From NCBI GenBank assembly GCA_027013095.1, contig JALUYI010000008.1, positions 21,001 to 85,000 on the forward strand: 64,000 nucleotides of DNA, written 5' to 3'. The notes under the pieces were generated by a model. It ran no database searches. It was not told the origin of the DNA and saw nothing but the letters and a program-made list of their open reading frames with translations. Every line of letters begins with the position of its first letter. Position 1 is the first letter of the stretch. Positions 34,257-42,873 of the stretch are shown here, piece by piece. The stretch comes from Paracoccaceae bacterium (lineage in GTDB: Bacteria > Pseudomonadota > Alphaproteobacteria > Rhodobacterales > Rhodobacteraceae). Position numbers and translations under genes: made by a program.

Positions 34257-34806
34257 CGGGGCGCACCTCGGTGACCTCGGGAATGTAATGGCGCAGGAGG
34301 TTCTCGATCCCCATTTTCAGGGTCATGGTTGACGAGGGGCATCCGGCGCACGCGCCCTTCATATGCAGATAGACCACCCCGCGGTCAAACCCGTGAAAGG
34401 TGATATCGCCGCCGTCCTGGGCCACAGCCGGGCGCACGCGGGTATCTAGCAGCTCTTTGATTTGCTTGACGATTTCCTCGTTGGGGCCTTCATGTGCCGT
34501 GTGGGCGGCCTGTTCCCCGCCGTCGTTGATCGCAGGCTCGCCAGATTGGAAATGCTCCATCACCGCACCCAGAATGGCGGGTTTCAGGTGGTTCCAGTCC
34601 CGGTCTTCCTCTTTGGTGACGGTCACGAAATCCATCCCCAGAAAAACGCCAATCACACCCGAGATGGCAAAGATCCGGCTGGCCAGCGGTGATTTTCCTG
34701 CAGTTTCCGCCGAGGGAAAATCGGCCGTGCCGGTTTCCAGAACGGTCTGGCCGGGCAGGAATTTCAATGTTGCGGGATTCGGGGTTGCTTCGGTCTGGAT
34801 GAACAT
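34246..34806 (-). CDS. Nfu-type Fe-S cluster carrier (NifU family)
   Basis: 186 residues. The N-terminal NFU1 domain starts MFIQTEATPNPATLKFLPG (start at 34806, with GGAAAC before it). The C-terminal NifU domain ends with the cluster-binding CAGCPSS (CxxC) in VYLHMKGACAGCPSSTMTL. It assembles or transfers [4Fe-4S] clusters to apoproteins. An Irr-type box and a TTGACA element lie upstream, so iron control is likely. It is followed by tsaB with an overlap of 11 bases. Confidence 0.92.
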   Translation of the reverse strand: MFIQTEATPNPATLKFLPGQTVLETGTADFPSAETAGKSPLASRIFAISGVIGVFLGMDFVTVTKEEDRDWNHLKPAILGAVMEHFQSGEPAINDGGEQAAHTAHEGPNEEIVKQIKELLDTRVRPAVAQDGGDITFHGFDRGVVYLHMKGACAGCPSSTMTLKMGIENLLRHYIPEVTEVRPVAA

Positions 34807-34856
34807 CTTGTTTCCTTTCGGTGCTGACACAAGGGTATGTCGTTCCCAAGCAAAAT

Positions 34857-34862
34857 TGTCAA
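34857..34862 (-). promoter_or_regulatory. -35 element of the Nfu-gene promoter
   Basis: TTGACA on the minus strand, consensus; 17 bases on is CATACC as a weak -10. The Irr-type box lies 5 bases upstream of it. Confidence 0.5.
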
Positions 34863-34867
34863 GTTCA

Positions 34868-34882
34868 TTAGAATTGTTCTAA
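34868..34882. promoter_or_regulatory. Irr-type iron control element
   Basis: TTAGAATTGTTCTAA, a perfect palindrome of the TTAGAA-N3-TTCTAA type known as the iron control element bound by Irr in Alphaproteobacteria. It lies 62 bases upstream of the Nfu-type gene and just upstream of its -35. Confidence 0.7.
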
Positions 34883-34924
34883 AAGACGGGCCATAAGGCG
34901 CTCACGCCGGGCGGTTTCGGGTTG

Positions 34925-35380
34925 TCAGGTGACCGCGATCAGGGCTGCTTTGCTCATCCCGCCGGGAACGATGGTCACGGGAATGGGCAGGGTGCCTGAA
35001 CTGCGGGTCATGTGGGTCACCAGTGGCCCCGGTCCGTCCTTGCCGACTCCGGCGCCGAGAACGAGGACGCCGATGTCATCGTTGTCCTGAATGAAATCGA
35101 TGATCTCGCGCTCGGCCTTGCCCTCGCGGATGGCCAGATCGGGGGTGATCTGGTGCTCTTTCTGCATCATTTCGGAAAACACCTTGAAATGTGCTTCGAT
35201 CCGCTCGCGCGCTTCTTCGCGCATGATGTCGGCCACGCCGATCCAGTGATTGAACTCTTCCGGCGGGATGATAGCGAGGATCGTGACCCCGCCGCCGGTA
35301 TTGTGGGCCCTGAGAGCAGCAAACCGCATCGCATTCAGGCATTCGGTCGTGCTGTCGAGAATTACCAGAAACTTGCGCAT
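34925..35380 (-). CDS. Universal stress protein (UspA family)
   Basis: 151 residues, start at 35380 preceded by AAAGGAA. The Rossmann-like Usp fold is visible: RKFLVILDSTTECLNAMRFA, then DDIGVLVLGAGVGKDGPGPL and the C-terminal LPIPVTIVPGGMS. The ATP-binding G-2x-G-9x-G(S/T) pattern is not clean, so nucleotide binding is uncertain. It is monocistronic on the minus strand, between ilvE-type and Nfu genes; role in stress survival is only by family. Confidence 0.85.
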   Translation of the reverse strand: MRKFLVILDSTTECLNAMRFAALRAHNTGGGVTILAIIPPEEFNHWIGVADIMREEARERIEAHFKVFSEMMQKEHQITPDLAIREGKAEREIIDFIQDNDDIGVLVLGAGVGKDGPGPLVTHMTRSSGTLPIPVTIVPGGMSKAALIAVT

Positions 35381-35485
35381 GAGATTCCTTTCGCGTTCAC
35401 ATCGTCGAATGATCCCCCATGCGGGCGGGCAACGCAAGCGCCTGCGGGCAGGCTGCGACATGAAAGCTGGGTTTTCCGAGGTACC

Positions 35486-36349
35486 TCAGCCGTTCGAATG
35501 CGCCCAATCCCAGTAGAGCTCGCGCGCCAGTCTGGTCAGGGGGCCGACCTGATAACAGGTGTCCTCAAAGGCGGTTACCGGCGTGACCTTGTTCATGTTG
35601 CCCGACAAAAAGACCTCGTCGGCGCTGTGGAAATCATCAAAGGTCAGCACGGTTTCATGCACGACCTTGCCGGCTCCGCGCAGCAGTCTGATATGGCGGG
35701 CACGGGTGATACCGGCCAGAAAGGTGCCGTTGGCCACCGGGGTGAACAGCTCACCGTCGCGGGCCATGAACACGTTTGCCGTGGCGGTTTCGGCGACATT
35801 CCCCAGCGCGTCGGCGACCAGCGCATTGCCAAACCCCTTGGCTGCGGCCTCGCGCAGCATCCGTGCGTTGTTGGGGTAGAGCGAGCCCGCCTTGGCGTTG
35901 ACCACCGCATCATCCAGAACCGGGCGGTGAAAGCGGGTCGTAGTCAGCGTGACCGAGGCCTCGGCACTGGCCATTGGATATTCTTCAAGGCAGACGGCAA
36001 AGCCGGTCGAGTCCTCTTGCGGCACGATCCCGCCCAGCCCGTTTTCGATGCCCCAGTACATCGGGCGGATATAGACGCTGGCCTCTTTGGCAAACAGGGC
36101 CAGCCCCTCCTGAACGATCTCCATGATTCGCTCGGGCGTCTGGGTCGGTGTCAGTCCCAGCGCCATGGCCGAGCGATTCACCCGCTGGCAGTGGGCCAAC
36201 AAATCAGGCGTCAGCCCCTCGAACTGTCGCGCCCCGTCAAACACCGTCGAGCCCAGCCACGAGCCGTGATCGGCGGCGCGCATGATGGCCACGTTGCCCT
36301 TGTGCCATGTGCCCTCAAACCAGGTACGGATATTTTCGCTGATCGCCAT
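35486..36349 (-). CDS. ilvE: Branched-chain amino acid aminotransferase-like (class IV)
   Basis: A fold-type IV PLP aminotransferase, 287 residues. It begins with the FEGTWHKGNVAIMRAADHGS loop; the Schiff-base lysine is in AVVNAKAGSLYPNNARML; NVAETATANVFMARDGELFT is the conserved cofactor-phosphate region. It is shorter than the usual IlvE (about 305), and D-amino acid aminotransferase or related class IV enzymes share these motifs, so the exact substrate is less certain than the fold. Monocistronic. Confidence 0.8.
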   Translation of the reverse strand: MAISENIRTWFEGTWHKGNVAIMRAADHGSWLGSTVFDGARQFEGLTPDLLAHCQRVNRSAMALGLTPTQTPERIMEIVQEGLALFAKEASVYIRPMYWGIENGLGGIVPQEDSTGFAVCLEEYPMASAEASVTLTTTRFHRPVLDDAVVNAKAGSLYPNNARMLREAAAKGFGNALVADALGNVAETATANVFMARDGELFTPVANGTFLAGITRARHIRLLRGAGKVVHETVLTFDDFHSADEVFLSGNMNKVTPVTAFEDTCYQVGPLTRLARELYWDWAHSNG

Positions 36350-36421
36350 GATGGATGCCTTTCTTTTGGCGGCACTAAACCACTATCGGTAGAGATGGTC
36401 CAGAGCCGGATGATGCGCCTC

Positions 36422-37450
36422 TCAGACCTCGCGTGAACGCACCATTCCCATGATTTCAAACGTGTGTTCCAGAATCGGGGTGGCAATGGCGGCCGCGCGA
36501 TTGGCCCCGTCGCCCAGAAGGCGGTCGATCTCGGCTGGGTCGGTCATCAGACGGTCCATTTCGGTGCTGATCGGGGCCAGTGTGGCAACGGCCAGATCGG
36601 CGAGATCCGGTTTGAACTGCCCGAACTGCTGCCCGGCGTGATCGCGGATGACCTGTTTTGGGGTCTCTCCCGACAGACCGGCGTAGATATTGATGAGGTT
36701 GCGGGCCTCGGGTCGGTCGTCCAGACCTTCCAGTGAATCCGGCAGAGGTTCCGGGTCGGTCTTGGCCTTGCGGATCTTTTTCGCGATCGTGTCAGCATCA
36801 TCCGTCAGGTTGATGCGGCTCATGTCGCTGGGGTCGGACTTCGACATCTTTTTCGTGCCGTCGCGCAGGCTCATCACGCGGGTTGCGGCGCCTTCGATCA
36901 CCGGTTCGGTGATCGGGAACCAGTCCACCTTGTAGTCGTGATTGAACTTTTCGGCGATGTCGCGGGTCAGCTCCAGATGCTGCTTCTGGTCCTCGCCCAC
37001 CGGCACGTGTGTTGCGTGATAGACCAGAATGTCGGCGGCCATCAGGTTGGGATAGGCAAACAGCCCCACGCTGGCCGCCTCGCGGTTCTTGCCGGCCTTG
37101 TCCTTGAACTGGGTCATGCGGTTCAGCCAGCCCATGCGGGCGACGCAGTTGAACACCCAGCCCAGCTCGGCATGGGCCGAAACCTGGCTCTGGTTGAACA
37201 GGATCGATTTTTTCGGGTCCAGCCCCGAGGCGATGAACCCCGCCGCCAGCTCACGCGTGGCGTGGCGCAGGGCCCCGGGGTCTTGCCATGTGGTGATGGC
37301 GTGCAGATCAACCATGCAATAGATGGTTTCGATGCCGCTGTTTTGCATCTCGACAAAGCGTTTAACCGCCCCAAGGTAATTGCCAAGGGTCAGGTTGCCT
37401 GTGGGCTGTATGCCGGAAAAGACGCGAGGCGTGTGGACCGCTTCCGTCAT
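36422..37450 (-). CDS. trpS: Tryptophanyl-tRNA synthetase
   Basis: Charges tRNA-Trp. 342 residues, normal length. Class I motifs are [20 protein letters not shown] (HIGH equivalent, TLGN) and [11 protein letters not shown] (KMSKS). The family insert [19 protein letters not shown] is recognisable. Its stop lies 72 bases from the start of the downstream aminotransferase gene on the same strand. Only housekeeping role is expected. Confidence 0.97.
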   Translation of the reverse strand: MTEAVHTPRVFSGIQPTGNLTLGNYLGAVKRFVEMQNSGIETIYCMVDLHAITTWQDPGALRHATRELAAGFIASGLDPKKSILFNQSQVSAHAELGWVFNCVARMGWLNRMTQFKDKAGKNREAASVGLFAYPNLMAADILVYHATHVPVGEDQKQHLELTRDIAEKFNHDYKVDWFPITEPVIEGAATRVMSLRDGTKKMSKSDPSDMSRINLTDDADTIAKKIRKAKTDPEPLPDSLEGLDDRPEARNLINIYAGLSGETPKQVIRDHAGQQFGQFKPDLADLAVATLAPISTEMDRLMTDPAEIDRLLGDGANRAAAIATPILEHTFEIMGMVRSREV

Positions 37451-37531
37451 GGTTCTCTCCTACTCTGGACTATCGGATTGGCATGCCTTATCGCTTGCGC
37501 CCAGACTCTCGTCAATCCCGGAACACGACCG

Positions 37532-38230
37532 ATGTATCAAGACGGCCACAATGCTTCGCCAGTTAACCCGTTACCCCCCGCTGTGGTGGTTGTGACCTTG
37601 GCGCTGGCCGCCCCGGAGCTGTTGTTTCAGGTGGGATCCGCTGGCCTGATCGGCGGCCCGCAGGCGGTTGGCTGGCGGATTGACGCGATCACCAGCTACG
37701 GGTTTTTCGACACGATTTTCAACTGGATGCTGGACACAGGGAATTTTCCGCCGGAGCATTTGTTGCGGTTTTTCAGCTACCCGTTCGTCAATAGCAGTTT
37801 TTCCAACGCGGTGTTTCCCGTCGTGCTGATTCTGGCGATGGGAAAGATGGTGGCCGAGGCGTTCTCGCAAAAGGCCTTTCTGGCGATCTTTGTGGCCAGT
37901 GTCTTTGTGGGCGCGCTGTCTTATGGGCTGGCCCCGGACAGCAAGCTGCCCCTGATCGGCGCAAATCCACCGGCCTATGGTCTGATTGGCGCCTTTACCT
38001 TCATGTTGTTCGTCAAGGCTCGCGTCAAGGGGCAAAGCGGCATACGCGCCTTTGCGCTGATGGCCTTCCTGTTTGGTCTGGAGCTGTTTTTCGGTCTGCT
38101 GTTTGGCCTTGGCAAGCTGTGGGTTGCCGACCTGTCCGGCTTTGTGACCGGCTTTGTCCTGTCGTTTTTTTTGGCGCCGGGCGGGGCCGAGCGGATGCTG
38201 GCCGCAATCGCCCACGTTCGACGGCGTTAG
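37532..38230 (+). CDS. Rhomboid-like membrane protein lacking the catalytic dyad
   Basis: 232 residues with about six membrane segments in rhomboid order. The position of the catalytic serine loop (GxSG) reads LIGANPPAYGLIGAFTF, so Ser is lost. The position of the catalytic His reads WVADLSGFVTGFVLSFF (usually 'AHLGGF'), so His is replaced by Asp. The HxxxxHxxxN oxyanion segment reads FVNSSFSNAVFPV. It is thus a pseudoprotease by sequence. ATG 37532 is used; the open frame extends much further upstream but that part overlaps trpS in antisense. Head-to-head with trpS (81 bases). Confidence 0.75.
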   Translation: MYQDGHNASPVNPLPPAVVVVTLALAAPELLFQVGSAGLIGGPQAVGWRIDAITSYGFFDTIFNWMLDTGNFPPEHLLRFFSYPFVNSSFSNAVFPVVLILAMGKMVAEAFSQKAFLAIFVASVFVGALSYGLAPDSKLPLIGANPPAYGLIGAFTFMLFVKARVKGQSGIRAFALMAFLFGLELFFGLLFGLGKLWVADLSGFVTGFVLSFFLAPGGAERMLAAIAHVRRR

Positions 38231-38255
38231 TGGATTGAAAATTAGACTTGCCCCA

Positions 38256-38287
38256 CCGGCGCGGGTGCGATGATTTTCCCGCGCCGG
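38256..38287 (+). terminator. Long GC hairpin between rhomboid-like gene and rpmI
   Basis: CCGGCGCGGG / CCCGCGCCGG, a perfect 10-bp stem with a 12-base loop, 26 bases after the rhomboid-like stop. The T-run is inside the loop, not after. It probably ends that transcript and insulates the rpmI promoter that begins four bases later. Confidence 0.55.
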
Positions 38288-38290
38288 GGC

Positions 38291-38319
38291 TTGTCAAACG
38301 CGATGTTGCCGCTTATAGA
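38291..38319 (+). promoter_or_regulatory. Sigma-70 promoter of rpmI-rplT
   Basis: TTGTCA (38291-38296), 17-base spacer, TATAGA (38314-38319), near-consensus on both elements. The start of transcription would be near 38327, giving a leader of about 73 bases before rpmI. Confidence 0.75.
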
Positions 38320-38399
38320 CCACGCTCCATTGGCGCGTCCGGCTGAACAAGGGCTGCCGAGTCGTGCCTGAATGCCAATCCTGAACGAAGGAGACGGAA

Positions 38400-38600
38400 A
38401 TGCCCAAGATGAAGACGAAATCGGGCGCCAAGAAGCGCTTTAAGGTGACGGCCTCGGGTCGCATCAAGGCCGGTCAGGCGGGCAAGCGCCACGGCATGAT
38501 CAAACGGTCGAACAAGTTCATCCGCAACGCCCGTGGCCAGACCACGCTGAGTGCGGCGGATGAAACGATCGTGAAAAAATACATGCCCTACGCGCGCTGA
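38400..38600 (+). CDS. rpmI: 50S ribosomal protein L35
   Basis: Sixty-six residues, very basic. It starts [20 protein letters not shown], then [20 protein letters not shown], the L35 signature. ATG 38400 follows GAAGGAGAC. It is 16 bases upstream of rplT in the normal order, but infC (usually before rpmI) is not here, so the rpmI-rplT-pheST block stands without IF3, as in other Rhodobacterales. Confidence 0.98.
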   Translation: MPKMKTKSGAKKRFKVTASGRIKAGQAGKRHGMIKRSNKFIRNARGQTTLSAADETIVKKYMPYAR

Positions 38601-38616
38601 TAGAGGAGTCTGAACC

Positions 38617-38979
38617 ATGTCCCGAGTAAAAGGAAGCGCGTCCTCGCACGCGCGGCACCGCAAGGTCATCAAGGCAGCCAAGGGTTATTATGGCCGCCGT
38701 TCGAACGCGTTTCGCACCGCGACGCAAGCGGTCGACAAGGCCAACCAGTATGCAACCCGCGACCGCAAGCAACGCAAGCGCAATTTCCGCGCCTTGTGGA
38801 TTCAGCGAATCAATGCTGCCGTGCGTGAGCGCGATGCTGGTCTGACTTATAGCCGCTTTATCAACGGCCTGACGCTGGCGGGCATCGAAGTTGACCGCAA
38901 GGTTCTGGCCGACCTGGCCGTGAACGAACCCGATGCGTTCGGTGCAATCGTGGACAGCGCCAAGGCCGCGCTGGGCTGA
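38617..38979 (+). CDS. rplT: 50S ribosomal protein L20
   Basis: 120 residues, basic. [20 protein letters not shown] then [19 protein letters not shown] and [20 protein letters not shown] are the L20 signature. ATG 38617 follows TAGAGGAG. In many bacteria L20 represses its own operon by binding the leader; the 73-base leader here is too short to judge. A Rho-independent terminator follows 25 bases after the stop. Confidence 0.98.
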   Translation: MSRVKGSASSHARHRKVIKAAKGYYGRRSNAFRTATQAVDKANQYATRDRKQRKRNFRALWIQRINAAVRERDAGLTYSRFINGLTLAGIEVDRKVLADLAVNEPDAFGAIVDSAKAALG

Positions 38980-39003
38980 AATCAACAGGACCAGACTTCA
39001 AGG

Positions 39004-39035
39004 ACCCCCGTAGCGCCGTCTTCGGGGGTTTTTTA
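39004..39035 (+). terminator. Rho-independent terminator after rplT
   Basis: ACCCCCG (39004-39010) pairs with CGGGGGT (39023-39029), 12-base loop, followed by a run of six T. It separates the ribosomal genes from pheST. Confidence 0.85.
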
Positions 39036-39190
39036 TTACTCCCCGGGCCCACAGCAAAAGCACGTGATCCCACGTGATGTGGACGTCGGGACCGTGACTC
39101 GATGGTCGCACCTTTCGCGCACTCCACTTGCAATTCGCCCGCCCAATGGCTAGCAGGAGGCGCAACAAGAATTTCTGGAATGGACGCATC

Positions 39191-40273
39191 ATGGACGGCC
39201 TCAACGCGCTGAAAAAGAAATACCTCGACCAGATCATGGCCGCCTCTGACGAGGCCGCGCTGGAGGATCTGCGCCTTGCCGCAATCGGCAAAAAGGGCGA
39301 GGTCAGCCTGAAAATGCGCGAGTTGGGCAAGATGACGCCGGAAGAGCGCAAGCGCGCTGGCCCGGTTCTGAACGCGCTGAAAAACGAGATCACCTCGGCG
39401 TTGGCCGCGCGCAAGGCATCGCTGGCCGACGCCGCCCTTGAAGAGCGTCTGAAGGCCGAGTGGCTGGATGTGACCCTTGCCGGCCGCCCTCGGTCCCGGG
39501 GCAGTGTGCACCCCGTCAGTCAAGTCACCGAAGAGATCGTCGCGATCTTTGCGGATATGGGGTTTTCGGTGGCCGAGGGACCGCAGATCGAAAGCGACTG
39601 GTATAATTTTGACGCGCTCAACATCCCGCCCGAACATCCAACCCGCACCGAGATGGACACGTTCTATATGCACCGCGACGCAGGTGATGAGCGCGTTCCG
39701 AATGTATTGCGCACCCACACCAGCCCGGTGCAGATCCGCCACATGCTGGCCCACGGCGCGCCGACCCGCATCATCGCCCCGGGCCGGGTTTACCGCGCCG
39801 ATTATGACCAGACCCATACGCCGATGTTCCATCAGGTCGAGGGGTTGGCGCTGGACCGGGACATATCGATGGCGAACCTGAAATGGACGCTTGAAGAGTT
39901 CTGCCGCGCCTTTTTCGAGGTCGAAAACGTCGAACTGCGTTTTCGCGCATCGCATTTCCCCTTTACCGAGCCCAGCGCCGAGGTTGATCTGCGCTGCTCT
40001 TGGGACAAGGGGCAGTTGAAGGTCGGTGAGGGCGACGACTGGATGGAGATTCTGGGCTCTGGCATGGTGCATCCCAAGGTCCTGCGCGCTGGCGGTATTG
40101 ATCCCGAACAGGTTCAGGGCTTTGCTTTTGGCATCGGGATCGACCGCCTGGCGATGTTGAAATACGGAATCCCCGATCTGCGCGCCTTTTTCGACTGCGA
40201 TTTGCGCTGGCTCCGGCATTACGGGTTCAGGGCGCTGGATGTCCCCACCCTGAGAGGCGGGTTGAGCGCGTGA
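39191..40273 (+). CDS. pheS: Phenylalanyl-tRNA synthetase alpha subunit
   Basis: Catalytic subunit of the alpha2-beta2 enzyme. ATG 39191 ([20 protein letters not shown]) gives 360 residues, the usual length; the open frame extends 21 codons further without a better ribosome site. The N-terminal coiled coil is followed by class II motifs: [51 protein letters not shown] and the C-terminal [18 protein letters not shown]. Followed by pheT after 129 bases. Confidence 0.97.
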   Translation: MDGLNALKKKYLDQIMAASDEAALEDLRLAAIGKKGEVSLKMRELGKMTPEERKRAGPVLNALKNEITSALAARKASLADAALEERLKAEWLDVTLAGRPRSRGSVHPVSQVTEEIVAIFADMGFSVAEGPQIESDWYNFDALNIPPEHPTRTEMDTFYMHRDAGDERVPNVLRTHTSPVQIRHMLAHGAPTRIIAPGRVYRADYDQTHTPMFHQVEGLALDRDISMANLKWTLEEFCRAFFEVENVELRFRASHFPFTEPSAEVDLRCSWDKGQLKVGEGDDWMEILGSGMVHPKVLRAGGIDPEQVQGFAFGIGIDRLAMLKYGIPDLRAFFDCDLRWLRHYGFRALDVPTLRGGLSA

Positions 40274-40402
40274 TGGCCTGACACATGGCCCCACGCCTTT
40301 GACTGGTTCCGCACCAACTCCCCACGTATCCAAATCCGCCTTTCCCTGCCGCGCCCTTTGCGGTATTGACCGGGCGATCCACTCCGACGAAGGCGCACAG
40401 CG

Positions 40403-42823
40403 ATGAAATTTACTCTTAACTGGCTGAAAACCCATCTCGAAACCGAGGCGTCGTTGGACGAGATTCTCTATGCGCTGACCGATCTGGGGTTGGAGGTCGA
40501 GGGGGTTGAAAACCCCGCCGACACGCTGGGCGCCTTTCGTATTTGCCGTGTGATCGAGGCGGTTCAGCATCCCAATGCGGACCGCCTGCGTCTGTGCCGC
40601 GTGGAAACATGGCCCGATGGCCCCGGGGGGCGTACCGAAGAGGTACAGGTCGTTTGCGGCGCCCCCAACGCGCGCACGGGTCTGGTCGGGGTGTTCGCGC
40701 CGGTTGGCTCATATGTGCCGGGGATCGACCTTTTGCTGAAACCGGGTCTGATCCGCGATGTGGAAAGCAACGGGATGCTGTGCTCTGAACGCGAGTTGAT
40801 GGTTTCTGACGAGCATGATGGTATTATCGATCTGCCTGCGGATGCGCCGCTAGGTGAATTGTTCATCAACTATACCAACCGGAACGATCCGGTGATCGAT
40901 ATTGCTATCACCCCCAACCGGCCTGACGCGCTGGGTGTTGAGGGGATTGCCCGCGACCTGGCGGCGCGCGGATTGGGGCGGTTGATCACACCAGTGATTG
41001 AGCCCGTCGAGGGACATTTCAAGAGCCCGCTCAAGGTCACGATCGACCCGGATGTCATGCAAAAGGGTTGTCCGCTGTTTACCGGGCGCCTGATCCGAGG
41101 GGTCAAGAACGGTCCCTCACCGCAATGGTTGCAGGACCGGCTGCGCGCGATTGGCCTGCGCCCCATTTCGGCCTTGGTGGATGTCACGAATTTCCTGACC
41201 TATGACCGGAACCGGCCTTTGCATGTGTTTGATATGGCCCGACTTACTGGGGATCTGCGGGTGCATTTTGCGCAGGGTGGTGAAACGCTGACTGCGCTTG
41301 ACGACAAGGATTACACGCTCGATGCGGGTATGATGGCGATCAGTGATGACGCCGCTGTGCAGAGCATCGCAGGCATTATGGGGGGAGCCGCCAGTGGCTG
41401 CACCGCAGAGACCACCGACGTTTTTCTGGAAAGCGCCTATTGGGATCCGGTGACGATTGCCGCGACCGGGCGCAAGTTGAAGATAAATTCCGATGCGCGC
41501 TATCGCTTCGAGCGCGGGGTTGATCCGGCGTTCACGCCACGAGGGTTGGAGCTGGCAACGGCGATGATTCTTGAATTTTGCGGCGGCGAGGCCTCGGATG
41601 TCGTGACGGCGGGCGCAGTCCCCGATACCACGCGGCACTACCATTTGGATCCGGCGCGGGTGTCTTCGCTGGTCGGAATGGATATTCCCGAGGAAACCCA
41701 GATCGCAACGCTGAAGGCACTTGGGTTTACCTTTGATGCCATGGAGGTCACCCCTCCCACATGGCGCCCGGATGTGCAGGGCGAGGCGGATCTGGTCGAG
41801 GAAATCGCACGCATTGCCTCTCTGACCCGGCTTGAGGGGAAACCTCTGGCCCGAACCAATGTTGGGGTGACGCGACCGATCCTGACCCCGATGCAGCGGC
41901 GTGAAATTGTGGCGCGACGGCAGATGGCGGCGCTGGGGTATAATGAATGCGTGACCTATACCTTTGTGGATAAGGCGGCGGCGGAAATGTTCGGCGGCGG
42001 CGGAGATGCCACGATGATCGCCAATCCGATCTCGAGCGAGATGAGCCATATGCGCCCGGCCCTGCTGCCCGCGTTGTTGCAGGCCGCGGCCCGCAATCAG
42101 GCGCGCGGCTTTCAGGATATGGCCTTGTTTGAGGTTGGCCCAGCCTTTGACGGGGGTGAGCCGGAGGACCAGCATATTGAGGTTGCAGGCCTGCTGGTTG
42201 GCGCCACCGGCCCGCGAGATCCTTTTGGGGCGCGACGGATGATCGATGTCTACGACGCCAAGGCAGATGCCGAGGCTGTTCTGGCCGCGGTTGGTGCGCC
42301 GATGAAACTGATGGTGCAGCGCAATGCGCCGGGCTGGTATCATCCGGGGCGCTCGGGGCAGTTGTCGCTTGGGCCAAAGAATATCCTTGCACGGTTTGGC
42401 GAGTTGCATCCAAGAGTGATGGCAGCAATGGGCGTCAAGGGACCGGCGGTGGCCTTTAGCGTGTTGCTGGAAAACGTGCCGACGAAAAAAGCCGGCAAGG
42501 CCACTCGTGCGGCGTTGGAAATCAGTGATCTGCAGGCGGTCGAACGGGATTTTGCCTTTGTCGTCGATGAAGATGTCGAGGCTGCGGTTCTGGTGAACGC
42601 GGCAAAGGGTGCGGACAAGAAATTGATTGCCGATGCGCGCGTGTTTGACGTCTTTGTCGGAGAAAGAGCTGCTGCCCAAATGGGGGCAGGCAAGAAATCG
42701 GTCGCGATCACTGTGCGGTTGCAGCCGAAATCCGCAACCTTGACCGAGCAAGAGATCGAGGCGGTCTCGGCGCGCGTGATTGAAAAGGTCCGCAAGGCCA
42801 CGGGCGGTGTTTTGCGCGGCTGA
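40403..42823 (+). CDS. pheT: Phenylalanyl-tRNA synthetase beta subunit
   Basis: Editing and tRNA-binding subunit, 806 residues. It starts MKFTLNWLKTHLETEASLDE, then a tRNA-binding OB domain (NADRLRLCRVETWPDG), the B3/B4 editing domain (LVDVTNFLTYDRNRPLHVFD), the B5 domain, and a C-terminal anticodon-binding fold (LQAVERDFAFVVDEDVEAAV). AGG-poor leader; ATG 40403. A very long frame on the opposite strand (41117-43387) is a codon-bias shadow. Confidence 0.97.
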   Translation: MKFTLNWLKTHLETEASLDEILYALTDLGLEVEGVENPADTLGAFRICRVIEAVQHPNADRLRLCRVETWPDGPGGRTEEVQVVCGAPNARTGLVGVFAPVGSYVPGIDLLLKPGLIRDVESNGMLCSERELMVSDEHDGIIDLPADAPLGELFINYTNRNDPVIDIAITPNRPDALGVEGIARDLAARGLGRLITPVIEPVEGHFKSPLKVTIDPDVMQKGCPLFTGRLIRGVKNGPSPQWLQDRLRAIGLRPISALVDVTNFLTYDRNRPLHVFDMARLTGDLRVHFAQGGETLTALDDKDYTLDAGMMAISDDAAVQSIAGIMGGAASGCTAETTDVFLESAYWDPVTIAATGRKLKINSDARYRFERGVDPAFTPRGLELATAMILEFCGGEASDVVTAGAVPDTTRHYHLDPARVSSLVGMDIPEETQIATLKALGFTFDAMEVTPPTWRPDVQGEADLVEEIARIASLTRLEGKPLARTNVGVTRPILTPMQRREIVARRQMAALGYNECVTYTFVDKAAAEMFGGGGDATMIANPISSEMSHMRPALLPALLQAAARNQARGFQDMALFEVGPAFDGGEPEDQHIEVAGLLVGATGPRDPFGARRMIDVYDAKADAEAVLAAVGAPMKLMVQRNAPGWYHPGRSGQLSLGPKNILARFGELHPRVMAAMGVKGPAVAFSVLLENVPTKKAGKATRAALEISDLQAVERDFAFVVDEDVEAAVLVNAAKGADKKLIADARVFDVFVGERAAAQMGAGKKSVAITVRLQPKSATLTEQEIEAVSARVIEKVRKATGGVLRG

Positions 42824-42843
42824 TCTCCGGACGCCTGCGGCGC

Positions 42844-42863
42844 GAGTATTTACGCAAAAAAGA
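42844..42863 (-). repeat. Dispersed intergenic element, copy 4
   Basis: GAGTATTTACGCAAAAAAGA on the plus strand, between pheT and the L-2-hydroxyglutarate oxidase-like gene. It ends 11 bases before the start codon, so its AAAAAAGAGGG supplies the ribosome site. Confidence 0.7.
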
Positions 42864-42873
42864 GGGCCGCGAG

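Noticed and set aside
36938..37531. Upstream extension of the rhomboid-like frame
   Set aside because: It lies antisense to trpS, and the translation before ATG 37532 lacks membrane segments or any rhomboid match.
38861..40570. Long minus-strand frame antisense to rplT-pheS
   Set aside because: Codon-bias shadow: pheS and rplT are certain on the other strand, and the frame has no recognisable motif.
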